DNA of 32,883 nt from Flavobacterium sp. UBA4098 (lineage in GTDB: Bacteria; Bacteroidota; Bacteroidia; Flavobacteriales; Flavobacteriaceae). The stretch lies in assembly GCA_002382495.1 (NCBI GenBank), contig DFXW01000025.1:27786-60668 (forward strand), in the 5' to 3' direction. Shown here in pieces: positions 8,109 to 16,406 of this stretch. Each line of letters begins with the position of its first letter. The stretch's first letter is position 1. Both the position numbers and the translations under genes were made by a program. The notes under the pieces were generated by a model. It was not told the origin of the DNA. It saw nothing but the letters and a program-made list of their open reading frames with translations, and made no database searches.

Positions 8109-9743
8109 ATGATTACAGTTAACGATATTTCGGTTCAATTTAGCGGGACTACGCTTTTTAGTGAGGTTTCTTTTGCCATTAATGAAAATGATAAAATTGC
8201 CCTAATGGGTAAAAATGGAGCGGGAAAATCGACGCTTTTGAAAATTATTGCAGGACAAAGTAAGCCTTCTACAGGTTCAATTTCGGCACCAAAAGATGCG
8301 GTCGTAGCATATTTGCCACAGCACTTATTGACTACTGATGGTGCTACTGTTATGGAAGAAACATCCAAAGCTTTTGGTGAAATTTTCAAAATGAAAGCCG
8401 AGATTGACGAATTGAACGAACAATTAACTGTTCGTACCGATTATGAAAGTGACGTGTACATGAAGTTGATTGAGCGTGTTTCGGATTTGAGTGAGAAATA
8501 CTATGCTATTGAAGAAGTGAATTATGAAGCTGAGGTTGAAAAAATATTAATCGGTTTGGGATTCGTTCGGGAAGATTTTACCCGCCAAACTTCAGAGTTT
8601 TCGGGAGGTTGGAGAATGCGAATTGAATTGGCTAAAATTCTTTTACAGAAACCGGATTTGATTTTGCTAGATGAGCCAACAAACCATATGGATATTGAAA
8701 GTATTCAATGGTTAGAAGATTTTTTGATTAATCAAGCCAAAGCAGTTGTTGTAATTTCGCACGATAGAGCCTTTGTAGATAATATTACTAATCGTACCAT
8801 TGAAGTAACTATGGGACGAATTTATGATTACAAAGCCAAGTATTCTCATTATTTAGAATTGCGAAAAGACCGTCGTATGCACCAACAAAAAGCCTACGAT
8901 GAGCAACAAAAAATGATTGCCGATAACAGAGCCTTTATTGATCGTTTTAAAGGAACGTTTTCTAAGACCGATGCGGTACAATCGCGTGTGAAGATGTTAG
9001 AGAAACTTGAAATTGTTCAAGTAGACGAAGTAGATACCTCGGCTTTGAAATTGAAGTTTCCACCAGCGGCTCGTTCTGGTCAATATCCAGTAATTGTTAA
9101 AGAGTTGTCTAAATCCTATGGCGATCATGTGGTATTCAAAGATGCTAATTTGGTTATCGAACGTGGACAGAAAGTAGCCTTCGTTGGTAAAAATGGTGAA
9201 GGAAAATCGACCATGATCAAAGCTATTATGAAAGAAATTGGTATTGATAGCGGTAGTGTCGAAATTGGTCACAACGCCCAAATTGGTTATTTTGCACAAA
9301 ATCAAGCGGCTTTATTGGATGGCAATGCATCGATATTTGAGACTATTGACGATATTGCTGTGGGTGATGTTCGAACCAAAATTAAAGATATTTTAGGGGC
9401 GTTCATGTTTCATGGTGACGATGTTACTAAGAAAGTGAAAGTGCTTTCTGGAGGTGAAAAAACACGTTTAGCAATGATAAAACTATTGTTAGAACCAGTG
9501 AACTTATTGATTCTGGATGAGCCTTCGAATCACTTGGATATGAAGACTAAAGACATTATCAAAGAGGCCTTAAAAGATTTTGACGGAACCCTAATTTTAG
9601 TGTCACATGACCGTGATTTCTTAGACGGTTTGGCAACTAAAGTGTTTGAATTTGGAAACAAAAGAGTGGTAGAACATTTCGAAGATATCGCTGGATTCTT
9701 GGCGCATAAGAAAATGGAGAGTTTGAGAGAAATCGAAAAGTAG
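8109..9743 (+). CDS. ABC-F family ATPase (ribosome-associated type)
   Basis: A 544-residue soluble protein with two ABC ATPase domains and no membrane segment. Domain 1: Walker A GKNGAGKST (34-42), signature SGGWRMR (165-171), Walker B LILLDEPTNH (184-193). Domain 2: GKNGEGKST (360-368), LSGGE (446-450), LLILDEPSNH (466-475). A charged linker of about 80 residues lies between them. The layout and length fit ABC-F proteins such as YbiT/Uup, which bind the ribosomal E site and help translation or ribosome assembly. I use the ATG at 8109; the longer frame from a TTG at 8049 adds 20 non-conserved residues overlapping the promoter. There are no signs of an antibiotic-resistance subtype. Confidence 0.92.
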   Translation: MITVNDISVQFSGTTLFSEVSFAINENDKIALMGKNGAGKSTLLKIIAGQSKPSTGSISAPKDAVVAYLPQHLLTTDGATVMEETSKAFGEIFKMKAEIDELNEQLTVRTDYESDVYMKLIERVSDLSEKYYAIEEVNYEAEVEKILIGLGFVREDFTRQTSEFSGGWRMRIELAKILLQKPDLILLDEPTNHMDIESIQWLEDFLINQAKAVVVISHDRAFVDNITNRTIEVTMGRIYDYKAKYSHYLELRKDRRMHQQKAYDEQQKMIADNRAFIDRFKGTFSKTDAVQSRVKMLEKLEIVQVDEVDTSALKLKFPPAARSGQYPVIVKELSKSYGDHVVFKDANLVIERGQKVAFVGKNGEGKSTMIKAIMKEIGIDSGSVEIGHNAQIGYFAQNQAALLDGNASIFETIDDIAVGDVRTKIKDILGAFMFHGDDVTKKVKVLSGGEKTRLAMIKLLLEPVNLLILDEPSNHLDMKTKDIIKEALKDFDGTLILVSHDRDFLDGLATKVFEFGNKRVVEHFEDIAGFLAHKKMESLREIEK

Positions 9744-9834
9744 TTTTTGTTGCAACTCAATTTCTTTGTGCTGTTGGAATCAATTTTTCTGATTAATATC
9801 CTTATTTTTACCCTGAAGTAATGTATTTTCGATA

Positions 9835-10503
9835 ATGGATACCAACAAGATTTCGGTGTATTGCATGCCTGGATTAGCGGCTAGTTCGCTAATATTTGAG
9901 CGCATTGCCTTGCCAGAAACGCATTTTGAAGTCCATCTTTTAGATTGGGAATTGCCCATTGGAGACGAATCGTTACCAACCTATGCCGAACGAATGTCGA
10001 AAAAAATTACCGCTCCTAATCCGGTTTTGATTGGGGTTTCTTTCGGAGGAATTTTGGTACAAGAAATGGCGGCCTATTTGAATCCGCTGAAAGTCATAAT
10101 TATTTCGAGTGTGAAATCGAATGTCGAATTTCCACGCCGAATGAAAATTGCCAAAACCACTAAAGCGTATAAATTAATTCCGACTTCCGTTTTTTCGAAC
10201 ATAGAAAAGTTAAGTGCTTTTTCTTTTGGAACAACTATAGCACAACGATTGAAATTATACGAAAGGTATCTCTCTGTTCGCGATGTGAATTATTTGGATT
10301 GGGCTATAGAACGCGTTTTATTGTGGGATAGAACACAAATGGATCCCAATGTGATTCATATTCACGGCGATGCCGATGAAGTGTTTCCAATACAATACAT
10401 TAAAGACTGCATTGTAGTAAAAGGCGGAACACACGTAATGATTTTAAGTAAATACAAATGGCTTAACGAAAACTTGCCAGCGATTATTCAAGGCACTTTT
10501 TAG
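9835..10503 (+). CDS. Alpha/beta hydrolase fold protein
   Basis: A 222-residue cytosolic protein with an alpha/beta hydrolase core. The nucleophile elbow GVSFGG (67-72) places the catalytic serine at 69; the acid is probably Asp181 in HGDADEV and the base His200 in GGTHVMI. It is short for the fold and has only a small cap. The substrate is unknown. It is preceded by the ABC-F gene (91-base gap) and followed 23 bases later by the lytic transglycosylase gene, so it may be cotranscribed with the latter. Confidence 0.8.
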   Translation: MDTNKISVYCMPGLAASSLIFERIALPETHFEVHLLDWELPIGDESLPTYAERMSKKITAPNPVLIGVSFGGILVQEMAAYLNPLKVIIISSVKSNVEFPRRMKIAKTTKAYKLIPTSVFSNIEKLSAFSFGTTIAQRLKLYERYLSVRDVNYLDWAIERVLLWDRTQMDPNVIHIHGDADEVFPIQYIKDCIVVKGGTHVMILSKYKWLNENLPAIIQGTF

Positions 10504-10526
10504 TTAAAAATATAAAGACAAAATAA

Positions 10527-11432
10527 ATGAAAAAAAGAACTACAACCATTCGTAAATCGATCTTGTTAATCGGAATTGTCCTCATCAGCGGACTGTTTAT
10601 TTTTGCATCTAAATTAGAATTGCCTTCCAATTGGATAGCCCGTTTTAATCCAAATTATTTTCCGGCTAAAATTGATTTTGCAGGCGAAGCAGTGCCGTTG
10701 CAAATTGCCGATGTGCAAGAGCGTTTGGATAGGGAACTATTGGTCAACAAACATTTAAATGCTTCGACCTTATTGATCTTAAAAAGGGCGCGTCGTGCTT
10801 TTGCGGTGATTGAACCTATCTTAAAGAAAAATGGAATTCCAGACGATTTTAAATACGTTGCCGTAATTGAAAGTGGTTTGGTCAATGTGGTTTCTCCGGC
10901 AGGAGCAAGAGGAGTTTGGCAATTTATGCCAGAAACTGCTAAAGAAATTGGTTTGGAAGTGAATGAGAATATAGATGAACGTTACCATTTAGAAAAAGCA
11001 ACAGAGGCAGCTTGTGCTTATTTTTTGAAAGCCAAAGAGAAATTTGGGAATTGGACTTTAGTAGCAGCGGCTTATAATGCGGGTGGAACTGGAATCAAAA
11101 AGCAATTGGACAGTCAAAAAGTGAACAATTATTATGATTTATTATTGAATGAGGAAACTTCACGTTATGTATTCCGCATTTTAGCCTTGAAACAAATCAT
11201 GCAACATCCAGAGCAATATGGGTTTCCTATTACAGAAGAAGAGCAATATAAAATTGTAGCTACGAAGAAAATTGCTATTGATAGTTCGGTAACTGATTTA
11301 GCTAACCTGGCGATGCAGCAAGGGATTAATTATAAAATATTAAAAATTCACAATCCGTGGTTGCGCACAACTAAGATGGTGAATCCTACCAATAAAAAAT
11401 ACCAGTTGGAAATTCCATTGGAAGGATATTAA
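10527..11432 (+). CDS. Lytic transglycosylase (SLT domain), membrane-anchored
   Basis: A 301-residue peptidoglycan-cleaving enzyme. A hydrophobic helix at about 11-28 acts as signal anchor and places the protein in the periplasm. The SLT domain has the catalytic glutamate in VAVIESGL (Glu115), followed by SPAGARGVWQFMPETA (123-138) and AAYNAGG (181-187), the standard motifs of family 1 lytic transglycosylases (MltD-like). The C-terminal about 60 residues look like a degenerate LysM-like or wall-binding extension (VTDLANLAMQQGIN). It is the last gene before a bidirectional terminator. The enzyme cuts glycan strands to form 1,6-anhydro-muramic ends during wall turnover. Confidence 0.9.
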   Translation: MKKRTTTIRKSILLIGIVLISGLFIFASKLELPSNWIARFNPNYFPAKIDFAGEAVPLQIADVQERLDRELLVNKHLNASTLLILKRARRAFAVIEPILKKNGIPDDFKYVAVIESGLVNVVSPAGARGVWQFMPETAKEIGLEVNENIDERYHLEKATEAACAYFLKAKEKFGNWTLVAAAYNAGGTGIKKQLDSQKVNNYYDLLLNEETSRYVFRILALKQIMQHPEQYGFPITEEEQYKIVATKKIAIDSSVTDLANLAMQQGINYKILKIHNPWLRTTKMVNPTNKKYQLEIPLEGY

Positions 11433-11467
11433 AAAAAAAGAGGCGATGTACATCGCCTCTTTTTTTG
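11431..11467. terminator. Bidirectional terminator
   Basis: AGAGGCGATG at 11439-11448 pairs with CATCGCCTCT at 11451-11460 (a nearly continuous palindrome), with an A-run before and a T-run after. It serves the lytic transglycosylase gene and the converging TPR-like gene. Confidence 0.9.
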
Positions 11468-11469
11468 TC

Positions 11470-11985
11470 TTATATTTTTTTCATTTGCTCTTTCATCATG
11501 CTGATTTGATCTTTCAACATGTTTTGTTTGTCGAGTTTTTTAGCTTCATTCAAAAGCGAGGTAGCTTCTAATTTTCTTCTTCTAGACATAGCAATTCCAG
11601 CCAAGTTTAATTTGGCTACAGCCAAATCCATATCCATTGATAATCCTAACTCTATCGCTTTTTTGAAAAATTTCTCGGATAGGTTGATGTTAGTTTGAGA
11701 TAACATAATACCGTGAAGGTAATTAAAGTATCCTTGTTGTTTTTGAACCAAAGCTCCTTCCGGATTTTTGATTTTATCCAACCACTTTCTAGCGCCATCA
11801 AAATCTTGTTTTCTTAACTTTAAGAAAGCCAATAAGATGAATTCGTTTTTGAAATATAAAAAAACAGGAATAGCACTCACTAATAAAAGGAAGATTCCAT
11901 TTCCGGTGTTACTTTCAGTAAATTGCCAAATGCCAGTAGCGACGATAAGTCCGGCAAGAATAATTTTGATATTTTTGTGAAACAT
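11470..11985 (-). CDS. Small membrane protein with TPR-like tail
   Basis: A 171-residue protein with two transmembrane helices at the N terminus (about 6-22 and 29-56, close together) and a cytosolic helical tail. The tail has repeated helix pairs with TPR spacing: a segment with GYFNYLHGIMLSQTN followed by LSEKFFKKAIELGL, and DLAVAKLNLAGIAMSRRRKL followed by a helix ending LLNEAKKLD. TPR domains bind other proteins; the partner is unknown. The gene stands alone between a shared terminator and the rpmH promoter region, which reads the other way. I recognise it only as a conserved flavobacterial hypothetical. Confidence 0.7.
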   Translation of the reverse strand: MFHKNIKIILAGLIVATGIWQFTESNTGNGIFLLLVSAIPVFLYFKNEFILLAFLKLRKQDFDGARKWLDKIKNPEGALVQKQQGYFNYLHGIMLSQTNINLSEKFFKKAIELGLSMDMDLAVAKLNLAGIAMSRRRKLEATSLLNEAKKLDKQNMLKDQISMMKEQMKKI

Positions 11986-12049
11986 AATAGTATTGAATTT
12001 ATGGTTGCAAAGATAGTAAAAGGAATTAAAAATATTTTTATAAAACTAC

Positions 12050-12079
12050 TTGCTAGAAAAAAAAGTCTTTGTATATTTG
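12050..12079 (+). promoter_or_regulatory. Promoter of rpmH
   Basis: TTG at 12050-12052, a 19-base spacer and TATATTTG at 12072-12079 match the Bacteroidota promoter pattern. Transcription should start near 12086, giving a leader of about 66 bases. Confidence 0.8.
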
Positions 12080-12151
12080 CACTCGGTTTTGGAATAACGG
12101 TTATTCAAAAACTAGAAGACATATAAATAAAGATTTTAAAGATACAAACCA

Positions 12152-12313
12152 ATGAGCAAAAGAACGTTTCAACCATCGAAAAGAAAAAGAAGAAATAAAC
12201 ACGGATTTATGGACAGAATGGCTTCTGCTAATGGAAGAAAAGTTCTTGCAAGAAGAAGAGCTAAAGGAAGACATAAATTGACTGTTTCTAGCGAACCTAG
12301 ACACAAAAAATAA
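12152..12313 (+). CDS. rpmH: 50S ribosomal protein L34
   Basis: A 53-residue, very basic ribosomal protein of the large subunit. It begins MSKRTFQPSKRKRRNKHGFM and continues with the conserved RMASANGRKVLARRRAKGR, which is the L34 signature along its whole length. A strong promoter lies upstream and a terminator follows 22 bases after the stop, so it is a single-gene unit. In many bacteria rpmH sits next to rnpA near the replication origin; here the neighbour is carB and no rnpA is nearby. The call is certain despite the small size. Confidence 0.97.
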   Translation: MSKRTFQPSKRKRRNKHGFMDRMASANGRKVLARRRAKGRHKLTVSSEPRHKK

Positions 12314-12335
12314 TGGTTATTCTATAATCAATATT

Positions 12336-12370
12336 AAGCCGTTACTATTTTTTAGTAACGGCTTTTTTTT
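12336..12370 (+). terminator. Rho-independent terminator of rpmH
   Basis: AAGCCGTTACTA (12336-12347) pairs perfectly with TAGTAACGGCTT (12353-12364) around a five-T loop, followed by a T-run to 12370. Confidence 0.93.
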
Positions 12371-12386
12371 GAAAATTTAAACTAAC

Positions 12387-12394
12387 TATCTTTG
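12387..12394 (+). promoter_or_regulatory. Candidate promoter -7 element for carB
   Basis: TATCTTTG matches TAnnTTTG, 77 bases before the carB ATG; the nearest TTTG (12368-12371) is only 15 bases upstream. An alternative is TATCTTTA at 12431-12438 with TTG at 12410-12412 (18-base spacer). I cannot choose between them. Confidence 0.45.
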
Positions 12395-12471
12395 ATTTAG
12401 ACTTTTAAATTGTATCTCAAATAAGTTCTTTATCTTTAAAAAGTTTACAACAACACACAAATTACACTACA

Positions 12472-15327
12472 ATGCCAAAAGACACATCCATTAAATCCGT
12501 TTTGATAATAGGTTCTGGTCCTATTGTTATTGGTCAAGCTTGCGAATTTGATTACGCAGGATCGCAATCAGCACGTTCTATTCGTGAAGAAGGAATCGAA
12601 GTGATATTAATCAACTCGAATCCAGCAACGATTATGACTGACCCATCGATGGCCGATCACGTTTACTTAAAACCATTGACGACCAAGTCGATCATTGAAA
12701 TATTGAAAGCACATCCGCAAATTGACGCGGTTTTGCCAACTATGGGAGGACAAACAGCATTGAACTTGTGTTTGGAAGCAGATGAAAAAGGTATTTGGGA
12801 AGATTTTGGCGTGCGATTAATTGGTGTTGATGTGAACGCAATTAATATTACCGAAGATAGAGAGCAGTTCAAACAATTGCTTCAGAAAATTGGAATTCCG
12901 GCCGCACCTGCCAAAACAGCAACTTCATTCTTGCAAGGAAAAGAAATTGCTCAAGAATTTGGCTTTCCATTGGTAATTCGTCCTTCGTTTACTTTGGGAG
13001 GAACAGGAGCTGCTTTTGTACATAGCAAAGAAGAATTTGACGAAAAACTAACTTATGGTTTGGAAATGTCACCAATCCACGAGGTGTTGATTGACAAGGC
13101 TTTGTTGGGATGGAAAGAATATGAATTGGAATTATTACGCGATAAGAATGACAATGTAGTAATCATCTGTTCGATCGAAAATATGGATCCAATGGGAATT
13201 CATACGGGAGATTCGATCACGGTTGCGCCAGCGATGACCTTATCGGATACTACCTTCCAAAAAATGCGTGACATGGCGATTTTAATGATGCGTAGCATCG
13301 GAAATTTTGCTGGAGGTTGTAACGTACAATTTGCGGTTTCGCCAGACGAAAAAGAAGATATTGTTGCGATTGAAATTAATCCACGTGTGTCTCGTTCATC
13401 AGCATTAGCATCCAAAGCAACGGGGTATCCAATTGCTAAAATTGCTTCGAAATTAGCTTTGGGGTACAACCTAGACGAATTACAAAACCAAATTACAAAA
13501 TCAACTTCGGCTTTATTTGAACCGACTTTGGATTATGTAATTGTAAAAATACCACGTTGGAACTTTGATAAATTTGAAGGAGCTGATAAAACGTTAGGAC
13601 TTCAAATGAAATCAGTAGGTGAAGTAATGGGAATTGGACGTTCTTTCCAAGAAGCTTTACACAAAGCCACACAATCATTGGAAATCAAAAGAAATGGTTT
13701 GGGCGCTGACGGGAAAGGATATACAAACTACGAACAAATCATCGATAAACTAACTCATGCAAGTTGGGATCGTGTTTTCGTAATTTATGATGCCATTGCG
13801 ATGGGAATTCCTTTGAGTCGTATTCATGAAATCACTAAAATTGATATGTGGTTCTTAAAACAATACGAGCAATTATTCACTTTAGAAAAAGAAATTGCTA
13901 CTTACAAAGTAGATTCTTTACCTAGAGAATTGTTGTTAGAGGCCAAACAAAAAGGGTTCTCTGACAGGCAAATTGCACACATGATGGGTTGTTTGGAAAG
14001 TCAAGTACATACCTTGCGTATGGACATGAAAATTAATCGTGTATTTAAATTAGTAGATACTTGTGCTGCCGAGTTTAAAGCACAAACACCATACTATTAT
14101 TCTACTTTCGAGGCCGAAATTGAAACGCCAAACGGAGAACGTTATGTTCACAACGAAAGTGTAGTTACCGATAAAAAGAAAATTATTGTTTTAGGGTCAG
14201 GCCCAAATAGAATTGGACAAGGAATCGAATTTGATTATTCTTGTGTTCATGGGGTGTTGGCGGCCAAAGAATGTGGTTACGAAACCATCATGATCAACTG
14301 TAATCCAGAAACAGTTTCAACTGATTTTGATACCGCTGATAAATTGTATTTCGAACCTGTTTTCTGGGAGCATATTTATGACATTATCCAGCACGAAAAA
14401 CCAGAAGGTGTTATTGTACAATTAGGAGGTCAAACAGCCTTGAAATTGGCAGAAAAATTATCGAAATACGGAGTAAAAATATTAGGAACTAGTTTTGATG
14501 CTTTGGATTTAGCCGAAGATAGAGGACGTTTCTCTGATTTATTAACCGAGTTAAAAATTCCTTTCCCTAAATTCGGAATTGCAGAAACTGCTGATGAGGC
14601 ATCTGCTCTTGCAGATACTTTGGATTTTCCATTGTTGATTCGTCCTTCTTATGTATTAGGCGGTCAGGGAATGAAAATTGTGATCAACAAGCAAGAATTA
14701 GAGGAACACGTAATTAATTTATTGAAATCGATTCCAGGTAATAAATTGTTGTTAGACCATTATTTAGATGGGGCAATCGAAGCAGAGGCAGATGCGATTT
14801 GCGATGCAGATGGTAATGTATACATCATTGGAATCATGGAGCACATTGAACCTTGCGGAGTTCACTCGGGTGATAGTAATGCGACATTGCCACCATTTAA
14901 TTTGGGTGAATTTGTAATGCAACAAATCAAAGACCATACACACAAAATTGCGGTGGCTTTGAAAACAGTTGGATTGATCAACATTCAGTTTGCGATCAAA
15001 AACGACATTGTGTATATCATTGAAGCCAATCCAAGAGCGTCTAGAACAGTTCCGTTTATTGCAAAAGCGTACGGGGAACCGTATGTAAATTATGCTACTA
15101 AAGTAATGTTAGGTGCGAATAAAGTAACCGATTTTAAATACAATCCACAGTTGAAAGGATACGCGATTAAACAACCTGTTTTTTCTTTTAGTAAATTCCA
15201 AAATGTGAATAAAGCATTAGGACCAGAGATGAAATCGACAGGAGAAAGTATCTTATTTATTGACGATTTGAAAGACGATCAATTTTACGAATTGTATTCA
15301 AGAAGAAAAATGTATTTGAGTAAATAA
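12472..15327 (+). CDS. carB: Carbamoyl-phosphate synthase large subunit, short form
   Basis: A 951-residue enzyme that makes carbamoyl phosphate from bicarbonate, ATP and ammonia (delivered by CarA) for pyrimidine and arginine synthesis. It has the duplicated structure: first half from LIIGSGPIVIGQACEFDYAG (12-31) with an ATP-grasp domain (about 130-335), an oligomerisation region (about 420-550), and second half from VLGSGPNRIGQGIEFDYSC (about 573) with its own ATP-grasp domain. The E. coli enzyme has about 1073 residues and ends in an MGS-like allosteric domain from about residue 936; this protein stops just where that domain would begin. carA is not in the window. The gene has its own terminator. 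Confidence 0.95.
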   Translation: MPKDTSIKSVLIIGSGPIVIGQACEFDYAGSQSARSIREEGIEVILINSNPATIMTDPSMADHVYLKPLTTKSIIEILKAHPQIDAVLPTMGGQTALNLCLEADEKGIWEDFGVRLIGVDVNAINITEDREQFKQLLQKIGIPAAPAKTATSFLQGKEIAQEFGFPLVIRPSFTLGGTGAAFVHSKEEFDEKLTYGLEMSPIHEVLIDKALLGWKEYELELLRDKNDNVVIICSIENMDPMGIHTGDSITVAPAMTLSDTTFQKMRDMAILMMRSIGNFAGGCNVQFAVSPDEKEDIVAIEINPRVSRSSALASKATGYPIAKIASKLALGYNLDELQNQITKSTSALFEPTLDYVIVKIPRWNFDKFEGADKTLGLQMKSVGEVMGIGRSFQEALHKATQSLEIKRNGLGADGKGYTNYEQIIDKLTHASWDRVFVIYDAIAMGIPLSRIHEITKIDMWFLKQYEQLFTLEKEIATYKVDSLPRELLLEAKQKGFSDRQIAHMMGCLESQVHTLRMDMKINRVFKLVDTCAAEFKAQTPYYYSTFEAEIETPNGERYVHNESVVTDKKKIIVLGSGPNRIGQGIEFDYSCVHGVLAAKECGYETIMINCNPETVSTDFDTADKLYFEPVFWEHIYDIIQHEKPEGVIVQLGGQTALKLAEKLSKYGVKILGTSFDALDLAEDRGRFSDLLTELKIPFPKFGIAETADEASALADTLDFPLLIRPSYVLGGQGMKIVINKQELEEHVINLLKSIPGNKLLLDHYLDGAIEAEADAICDADGNVYIIGIMEHIEPCGVHSGDSNATLPPFNLGEFVMQQIKDHTHKIAVALKTVGLINIQFAIKNDIVYIIEANPRASRTVPFIAKAYGEPYVNYATKVMLGANKVTDFKYNPQLKGYAIKQPVFSFSKFQNVNKALGPEMKSTGESILFIDDLKDDQFYELYSRRKMYLSK

Positions 15328-15346
15328 TACTTGAATTTATTAAATA

Positions 15347-15376
15347 AAAAAAGCCTCTATTTAGAGGCTTTTTTTA
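15347..15376 (+). terminator. Rho-independent terminator of carB
   Basis: AAGCCTCT (15351-15358) pairs with AGAGGCTT (15363-15370) around ATTT, followed by a T-run. It separates carB from the merR-crt operon. Confidence 0.9.
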
Positions 15377-15397
15377 TTTAAAATCCTGTCACTTAGG

Positions 15398-15450
15398 GTT
15401 CCTTTTAAAAAAATAATTACGTACCTTTTTAAATTAGCTTCGTATCATTT
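15398..15450 (+). promoter_or_regulatory. Candidate operator: three degenerate direct repeats before the CarH-like gene
   Basis: GTTCCTTTT (15398), GTACCTTTT (15421) and GTATCATTT (15442) recur at 23- and 21-base steps, about two helical turns. The third lies over the -33 region, where a repressor would block polymerase. CarH-type regulators bind repeated half-sites, but this sequence does not resemble their published operators closely, so it is only a candidate. Confidence 0.3.
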
Positions 15451-15457
15451 TTTATTT

Positions 15458-15465
15458 TACTTTTG
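15458..15465 (+). promoter_or_regulatory. Promoter -7 element for the merR-crt-phr operon
   Basis: TACTTTTG matches TAnnTTTG, 21 bases before the ATG at 15487, giving a leader of about 15 bases. No clear TTG is present at -33, which would fit a weak or regulated promoter. Confidence 0.6.
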
Positions 15466-15486
15466 TTTAATTAAAATTAAAAAAGG

Positions 15487-16386
15487 ATGAACAACGTTAA
15501 GAACGTATTCAGTATCAAAGACCTTGAAAATTTATCAGGTATTAAAGCGCACACGATTCGTATTTGGGAAAAAAGATACAATATCTTGGAACCCATGCGT
15601 ACCGATACCAATATTAGGTTGTACGATCTAGCTAGTTTGCAAAAGTTGCTCAACATCACTTTGCTGCACGATTACGGCTACAAAATATCTAAGATTGCTA
15701 CCTATCCACCAGATAAGATTCCTACATTAGTTCGAGAGATTGTAACCAATAAAACAGCCAAAAGTCACGCCTTGAGCGAATTTAAAATGGCGATGATGCA
15801 TTTTGATCAGGAGTTGTTTTTTAATACGTACAACTGGTTGATGGCTGAAAAATCTTTTCAGGAAATCTTTTACGAAGTGTTTTTGCCTTTAATGCAAGAA
15901 TTAGGGATGTTGTGGCAAACAGACACCATTTCTCCAGCACACGAGCATTTCATTACCTTTTTGATCAAACAAAAATTATTGATTCAAACCGAACAACTTC
16001 AGGTCTTGAAGCCAAGAAAAACAGATAAGGTTTTTGTTTTGTCTTTGCCAATGAATGAAATTCACGAATTAGGATTGATGTATTTGAATTATGAAATTCT
16101 TTCAAAAGGGTACAAAACGATTTATCTTGGAGAAAGCATGCCGATAGAAAATTTGAAAGATTTGAAGAAACATTTCGACTCTATTGTTTTTGTTTCGTAC
16201 CTTACGGTTCAACCTGACAAAGACGCAATTAACGATTATGTTACTAAAATGAAACAGGAGTTAGAAGACGAGACTACCCAATTATGGTATATAGGACGAA
16301 TGGTTGAATACATTGAAACAAGTACTATTTCAAAAAGTATGTTGGTTTTCAATTCCATAGATTCTTTAGTATCAGTTATTAAATAA
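15487..16386 (+). CDS. CarH/LitR-like MerR regulator, predicted B12-dependent photoreceptor
   Basis: A 299-residue transcription regulator. Residues 7-70 form a MerR helix-turn-helix and wing (FSIKDLENLSGIKAHTIRIW, then EKRYNILEP). Residues about 95-165 are the helical cobalamin-cap domain, with a perfect W-x9-EH motif (Trp143, Glu153, His154). Residues about 180-299 are a B12-binding Rossmann-like domain with E-I-H-E-L-G (191-196), where His193 is the predicted lower axial ligand of cobalt. In Thermus and Myxococcus CarH these features bind adenosylcobalamin; the dark tetramer represses carotenoid genes and light breaks the Co-C bond. The gene heads an operon with crtI, crtB, crtZ and a photolyase, the expected targets. 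The light-sensing role is inferred from motifs and context. Confidence 0.85.
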   Translation: MNNVKNVFSIKDLENLSGIKAHTIRIWEKRYNILEPMRTDTNIRLYDLASLQKLLNITLLHDYGYKISKIATYPPDKIPTLVREIVTNKTAKSHALSEFKMAMMHFDQELFFNTYNWLMAEKSFQEIFYEVFLPLMQELGMLWQTDTISPAHEHFITFLIKQKLLIQTEQLQVLKPRKTDKVFVLSLPMNEIHELGLMYLNYEILSKGYKTIYLGESMPIENLKDLKKHFDSIVFVSYLTVQPDKDAINDYVTKMKQELEDETTQLWYIGRMVEYIETSTISKSMLVFNSIDSLVSVIK

Positions 16387-16406
16387 TAAAAAGAAATAAT
16401 AAGTAA

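Noticed and set aside
12101..12304. 67-residue minus-strand open frame
   Set aside because: It is the reverse of rpmH, whose 53-residue product is unmistakable, and shows only the serine/phenylalanine-rich reverse of a basic protein.
15464..15475. TGTTTAATTAAA shared between the merR leader and the btuB leader (32585-32596)
   Set aside because: It is a low-complexity AT-rich 12-mer, not palindromic as a whole, and differs in position relative to the two starts; chance is the simplest reading.
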